Position numbers and translations under genes: made by a program. Below the pieces are notes generated by a model. That model had not been told where the DNA came from, made no database searches, and was given only the letters and a program-made list of their open reading frames with translations. Positions 32,714-35,985 of a stretch of 35,985 nucleotides of DNA are shown here, one piece after another. Position 1 is the first letter of the stretch. Each line of letters starts with the position of its first letter. This DNA is from Cyclobacteriaceae bacterium (GTDB lineage: Bacteria; Bacteroidota; Bacteroidia; Cytophagales; Cyclobacteriaceae): positions 1-35,985 of the forward strand of contig PXCO01000294.1 in NCBI GenBank assembly GCA_003565295.1, in the 5' to 3' direction.

Positions 32714-33894
32714 GATTTCAAAGAGGTTTGATTTACATTGGGGTTGATCCAATGATCTACTTTGTCATAGAGCAGTTGGAACAAGGACCTGCGGGCCACC
32801 ACAAAGCGGGCATTAAAGGTCATTCCTTTTTTGATCGGGCCTTCCACTCCTTGGGGAAGGGTTAAAAAAGGTTTATCCAGAGCACAAGTGACCAAAAAAC
32901 CTGCTTCTTTTTCATTGATTAAGGTAAGGTCATCTGCCACTTCCATAACCCTGCCCCGGGCAATCCCCCATTGATTGTAATTATAAGCATCTACCTGAAA
33001 GCTAACTTCCTGCCCCTGGTGGATAAAGGCAATGTCCGTAGGGGAAATATAGGTCACGGCCAGCAGCGTGGTGTCCGGTGAAATTTCCCCCAGCTTTTGT
33101 TGGGGATGGATAAAGTCGCCCTCATTGAGGTTCAATACATTGATAAGGGTGCCATTGGTGCCTGCGATTACTACATATTGATCCATTTCTTCCTGATACA
33201 CTTTGAGCTGATTGATCATTTTGAGCCTTTCGGTCCTATAATTGTTCAGCTCCATCTCCCATTCGTGGATTTTTTGCCTTTGGATTAAGTCCAATTGGGC
33301 AAGGGCCTGTTTATACCGGACTTCAACTTCGTCGAAATCCGCAAAGGCCAGAGATTGGCTGTCAAAAAGTACCCTGGCTCGATTATAGTCTCTTTCCAGT
33401 TTTTGCACGGCGGCAAATTGATTACTGAGCTGGGTGTGAAACTCAAATAAAGAAGCCTGGAAATAGTGGGATTTTAATGGTAATGTTGCTACGAACGTAT
33501 GGGAAAAATCAGCTTTTAACAGTATTCTCAGATCTCTTATAAAATCCTCTAACAACTCCAAACGTTCCTGAATACCCTGCATTTCCAGGTGCAATGTTTC
33601 CTTTCTAATCACGGCCAGCACCTCTCCTTTGTGCACCTTTTGGTTTTCAGCAAGGTTCCACTTTTCAAGCCTTCCTCCTGTACCGCTTATCAGGGGATTG
33701 CGCTGTAAGGCAGACTGAAAGGTGCCTCTGCTTTGTGCGGTCACATCCACTTTTACCCAATAGATTGCGGATAATGCTAGCAGGAAAAAGGCTAAAAGGA
33801 GTAGGTAAACAGCATTGGAATGTACACTGATGCGGGCATCGTACACTTCTACACAATGCTCGGAAATGGCGGTGGGGAAAATTTTGGTTTCCAT
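32698..33894 (-). CDS. HlyD-family membrane fusion protein (adaptor for the peptide exporter)
   Basis: This periplasmic adaptor of a type I secretion system has 398 residues from the ATG at 33894. An in-frame TTG five codons earlier is the only alternative nearby. One N-terminal membrane helix (about residues 28-46, AVYLLLLAFFLLALSAIYW) is followed by a lipoyl half-motif (RLEKWNLAENQKVHKGEVLA), a long helical hairpin (about residues 85-220) and a beta-barrel part with VVIAGTNGTLINVLNLNEGDF. It is the first gene of the cassette, and its stop lies inside the transporter gene. The 430 bases upstream separate it from the divergent AraC gene. Confidence 0.93.
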   Translation of the reverse strand: METKIFPTAISEHCVEVYDARISVHSNAVYLLLLAFFLLALSAIYWVKVDVTAQSRGTFQSALQRNPLISGTGGRLEKWNLAENQKVHKGEVLAVIRKETLHLEMQGIQERLELLEDFIRDLRILLKADFSHTFVATLPLKSHYFQASLFEFHTQLSNQFAAVQKLERDYNRARVLFDSQSLAFADFDEVEVRYKQALAQLDLIQRQKIHEWEMELNNYRTERLKMINQLKVYQEEMDQYVVIAGTNGTLINVLNLNEGDFIHPQQKLGEISPDTTLLAVTYISPTDIAFIHQGQEVSFQVDAYNYNQWGIARGRVMEVADDLTLINEKEAGFLVTCALDKPFLTLPQGVEGPIKKGMTFNARFVVARRSLFQLLYDKVDHWINPNVNQTSLKSWELK

Positions 33895-34324
33895 ACGGGA
33901 ATTGGCCAAATGCGTTTAGTTCAAAGAGTAACCGAAGGTCTCAAAAAGGAATAGTTTCCCTACTTTATCAGGTCAATTCACCCTGCGAGTTCCGGCGGCC
34001 TCTCCCCAAACCCTTTAAAGCCCAATAGCATGGACATTAAGTCCTAAAATCAGATAACCTACCCTTAAAAGATCAATATATCATTTGACAAATAAAGTGC
34101 ACGAAAAATAAGGGTCTTGTAATGTTAATTAAAAATGGTTAATTATCAAAATTTTAGAAACGATTTTTGTAAGGTTTGCAGTGATTTTGCGTCAAAAAAA
34201 TAGTATTGCTCAGCTCATACCAGCATGTATTTGAAAGGGTATTTTAATTATATTTGTAAAATATTAATTTACAAAATATAATAAGGTCGTACTGTAAGGG
34301 GGCAATATTTTATTTACCATTCGA
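33895..34324. other. Spacer between the peptide cassette and the divergent AraC gene
   Basis: No gene is supported in these 430 bases. A 22-codon frame at 34135 has no supporting features. The half next to the AraC gene is AT-rich and carries the promoter and palindrome listed at 34249-34275. No TAnnTTTG element was found on the - strand for the adaptor gene, so its promoter is undefined. Confidence 0.5.
34249..34275 (+). promoter_or_regulatory. Candidate promoter and overlapping operator of the second AraC gene
   Basis: The -7 element TATATTTG (34249-34256) lies 68 bases before the ATG at 34325. The inverted repeat TTTGTAAA-ATATTAA-TTTACAAA (34253-34275) overlaps its 3' half, placing it over the likely start of transcription, where a bound protein would block initiation. 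The nearest TTG (34231) is only 15 bases upstream, short of the usual 19-21. Confidence 0.55.
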
Positions 34325-35311
34325 ATGAACCTTTCATTGATCAATGTTGAAAATGCCTCCACAGTGGAGGTAGAGGATCAATCCCGCAATTCTCCCGGCC
34401 ATGAACCTGTGAGGGAGCAGAAAATGGCATTTCAAGACCCTGCCTTGGGAAGCATAGATTGCCGGCTTATCGATACGCCCAATGTTTCCTTATTGTCCGG
34501 TGTCATCCACCTCCATCAATCGGTACGGTTAAGATCTTCCACGCCTGACAATAGCATCAATTTCCCCTTTATGCTGGAAGGAAGCATCATTTCACATTTT
34601 TACAACTATCCCAAAAAACAACATCTCCCTCCCAACTCACACAATGCCATCCACCTGGTCCATACCGAAGGGGAACATGTCCTTCCTGTGGGAAAACTGC
34701 ATACCTTCCATATCAATGTGAGCAGTACTTATTTCTATGAGAATTTTTTATCGGAAGACAAGATTACCGACAGTTTTAAAAACAGCATTGATACGCGCAG
34801 CTCCACGGTAGCCTCCAATCAGCCTGGTTTTATTCATCATGAGATGAAAAACACCATCAAGAACATCCTGGAAAACCCCTATCAGGGTGCCATGAAAAGG
34901 ATGTATCTGGAAATAAAAAGCCTGGAACTCATCACCATGCAAATTCATCAACTGGGTAACCTCTCCCATATCACCCTGCCCTTGGTCTCAAGAAACAAAG
35001 ATTTGGCCTTTGGGGTCAAGGAATTTCTGGAACAGCAATTCTTGGCTTCCTGGACCTTGGAGGAGTTGGCCCGGAAATTTGGCACCAATATACAAACGCT
35101 GAAGGTTTCCTTTAAGGCCACCTTCGGCATGAGTATATTCTCCTATTACCAACAACTGCGCATGGAATTCGCCAAGCACATGCTGTTGGAACAAAAACAC
35201 CCTATCCCCGAAATAAGCGACTGGCTGGGATACAGCCACCAAAATCACTTTTCCACAGCCTTTAAAAATCACTTTGGCTTTTCCCCATCAGAAACCAAAC
35301 CCATACGGTAA
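34325..35311 (+). CDS. AraC-family transcriptional regulator (second)
   Basis: This 328-residue regulator has an N-terminal sensor half with PFMLEGSIISHFYNY and a HIN-type segment (LPVGKLHTFHINVSSTYFYE), seen in Bacteroidota AraC proteins that respond to small molecules. The C-terminal HTH pair is about residues 230-328, WTLEELARKFGTNIQTLKVS and IPEISDWLGYSHQNHFSTAFKNHFGFSPSETK. It is unlike the AraC protein at 26920-27726 outside the HTH. The cupin gene 118 bases downstream on the same strand has paired half-sites spaced 21 bases in its promoter, so it is the best candidate target. Confidence 0.93.
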   Translation: MNLSLINVENASTVEVEDQSRNSPGHEPVREQKMAFQDPALGSIDCRLIDTPNVSLLSGVIHLHQSVRLRSSTPDNSINFPFMLEGSIISHFYNYPKKQHLPPNSHNAIHLVHTEGEHVLPVGKLHTFHINVSSTYFYENFLSEDKITDSFKNSIDTRSSTVASNQPGFIHHEMKNTIKNILENPYQGAMKRMYLEIKSLELITMQIHQLGNLSHITLPLVSRNKDLAFGVKEFLEQQFLASWTLEELARKFGTNIQTLKVSFKATFGMSIFSYYQQLRMEFAKHMLLEQKHPIPEISDWLGYSHQNHFSTAFKNHFGFSPSETKPIR

Positions 35312-35334
35312 CCGGCACTTTCCTTCTATTTCTC

Positions 35335-35394
35335 TTTGCGTATAAGGTGTTTCCTTTTGCGTATAAAAGGTTTTTGTCCAGTGATTTAGCTTTG
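35335..35394 (+). promoter_or_regulatory. Phased direct repeats and -7 element of the second cupin gene
   Basis: TTTGCGTATAA occurs at 35335-35345 and again at 35356-35366, identical over 11 bases and exactly 21 bases apart, two helical turns. This is the usual layout of AraC-type half-sites. The -7 element TAGCTTTG is at 35387-35394, and 20 bases separate it from the end of the proximal repeat. That places the repeat where the missing -33 TTG would be, the arrangement of an activator that replaces -33 contacts. Confidence 0.78.
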
Positions 35395-35429
35395 CATCAA
35401 CAAATCTACCAAAGTTAACTTCTAACAAA

Positions 35430-35984
35430 ATGGCAAAAACAAATCAGATCATCGAAAGCAAAACCTATGGTGACAAGGCCAAATTTCTGGTCACCGCAGC
35501 CGATTCCAAGGGAGCCTTGCTTAAAGCTCAAGTATGGATTCAACCCGGAGCCGCCGGTCCACCGGAACACTACCACCCCATACAAAGTGAAAGCTTTGAG
35601 GTGGTAAAGGGCCAACTCAACCTTACGCACAAGGGGAAGGAACTGGTGCTCCGTCCTGGAGAGAAATTCACGGTGGAACCCAATGTGCTGCACAAATGGT
35701 CAAATGCGGGGACAGAAGAATTAGTAGCCATCGTGGAGTTGAGGCCTGCCCTGAAAACCGAATTTTTCCTGGAAAGTATGTATGCCTTGGACCAAAAGGG
35801 GAAACTGGACAAAAAGGGATTGCCAAACCCCTTGCAGTTTGCAGCCATCCTGCATGAATGCTACGGGGAGCTGTTTGTGATAAGCCCACCCATCTTCGTC
35901 CAAAAGATAATGGCCAAAGTGGTTGGCAGACTGGCCAAGTGGTTGGGGTTCAAAGGCCATATCCCTTTTCCTGTCCTTAATTAA
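35430..35984 (+). CDS. Cupin-domain protein (second paralogue)
   Basis: This 184-residue single cupin has motif 1 PPEHYHPIQSESFEVVKGQL (His, His, Glu) and motif 2 PGEKFTVEPNVLHKWSNAG (His). The C-terminal helical tail, IFVQKIMAKVVGRLAKWLG, is basic and amphipathic. It has the same length and domain order as the cupin at 26164-26718. The gene is complete and ends with TAA one base before the end of the window. Its promoter carries the phased repeats described at 35335-35394, so it is probably activated by the neighbouring AraC protein. Substrate and reaction are unknown. Confidence 0.92.
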   Translation: MAKTNQIIESKTYGDKAKFLVTAADSKGALLKAQVWIQPGAAGPPEHYHPIQSESFEVVKGQLNLTHKGKELVLRPGEKFTVEPNVLHKWSNAGTEELVAIVELRPALKTEFFLESMYALDQKGKLDKKGLPNPLQFAAILHECYGELFVISPPIFVQKIMAKVVGRLAKWLGFKGHIPFPVLN

Positions 35985-35985
35985 T

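Noticed and set aside
34135-34203. 22-codon frame with a CxxC in the spacer upstream of the second AraC gene
   Set aside because: It has no leader pattern, no conserved features and sits in very AT-rich promoter DNA.

Overview
This window is chromosomal DNA from a member of the Bacteroidota, probably of the order Cytophagales (Cyclobacteriaceae-like). The evidence is a SusD/RagB outer-membrane lipoprotein, an FG-GAP/ASPIC lipoprotein of the type found beside SusCD loci, a Na+-NQR operon, a YpdA bacillithiol reductase and several promoters of the Bacteroidota type (TAnnTTTG at -7, in one case with TTG 19 bases upstream). The placement below phylum level is inference.

Layout. 1-5.0 kb (+): the 3' part of a SusD-like gene, a terminator, and a large FG-GAP/ASPIC lipoprotein. 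5.0-7.9 kb (-): a two-subunit molybdenum hydroxylase (IorB-like and IorA-like) that ends on a shared bidirectional terminator. 8.0-15.1 kb (-): a DUF502 membrane protein, nqrABCDE closed by a strong terminator with no nqrF, then ispH and cmk. 15.2-18.2 kb (+): adenine deaminase and an orphan membrane histidine kinase. 18.2-20.0 kb (-): YpdA and an NRDE (TANGO2-like) protein. 20.1-22.3 kb (+): a BlaI/M56 (BlaR1-like) regulatory pair preceded by three copies of one operator. 22.3-22.9 kb: a gene-free array of REP-like double-hairpin units. 23.0-25.8 kb: htpG (-) and a small lipoprotein (+).

From 26 kb the window is accessory in character. It holds a cupin and an AraC regulator (-), a frameshifted RAYT transposase carrying a 28-base perfect palindrome, and then an AT-rich stretch that ends in a peptide-export cassette on the minus strand. 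Read 5' to 3', the cassette is: HlyD-type adaptor, C39-peptidase ABC transporter (overlapping by 16 bases), HTH protein, two 62-residue precursors with double-glycine leaders, a 13-bp inverted repeat, and a four-helix membrane protein that could be an immunity factor. Divergent from it are a second AraC regulator and a second 184-residue cupin whose promoter carries two identical 11-base direct repeats exactly 21 bases apart.

The most novel element is the double-glycine peptide cassette. The transporter could cleave both precursors after Gly-Gly and, with the adaptor and an outer-membrane channel encoded elsewhere, export them. The clearest regulatory observations are the triple BlaI-type operator and the 21-bp-phased half-sites upstream of the second cupin. 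No tRNA, rRNA, CRISPR array or intact insertion sequence was seen.
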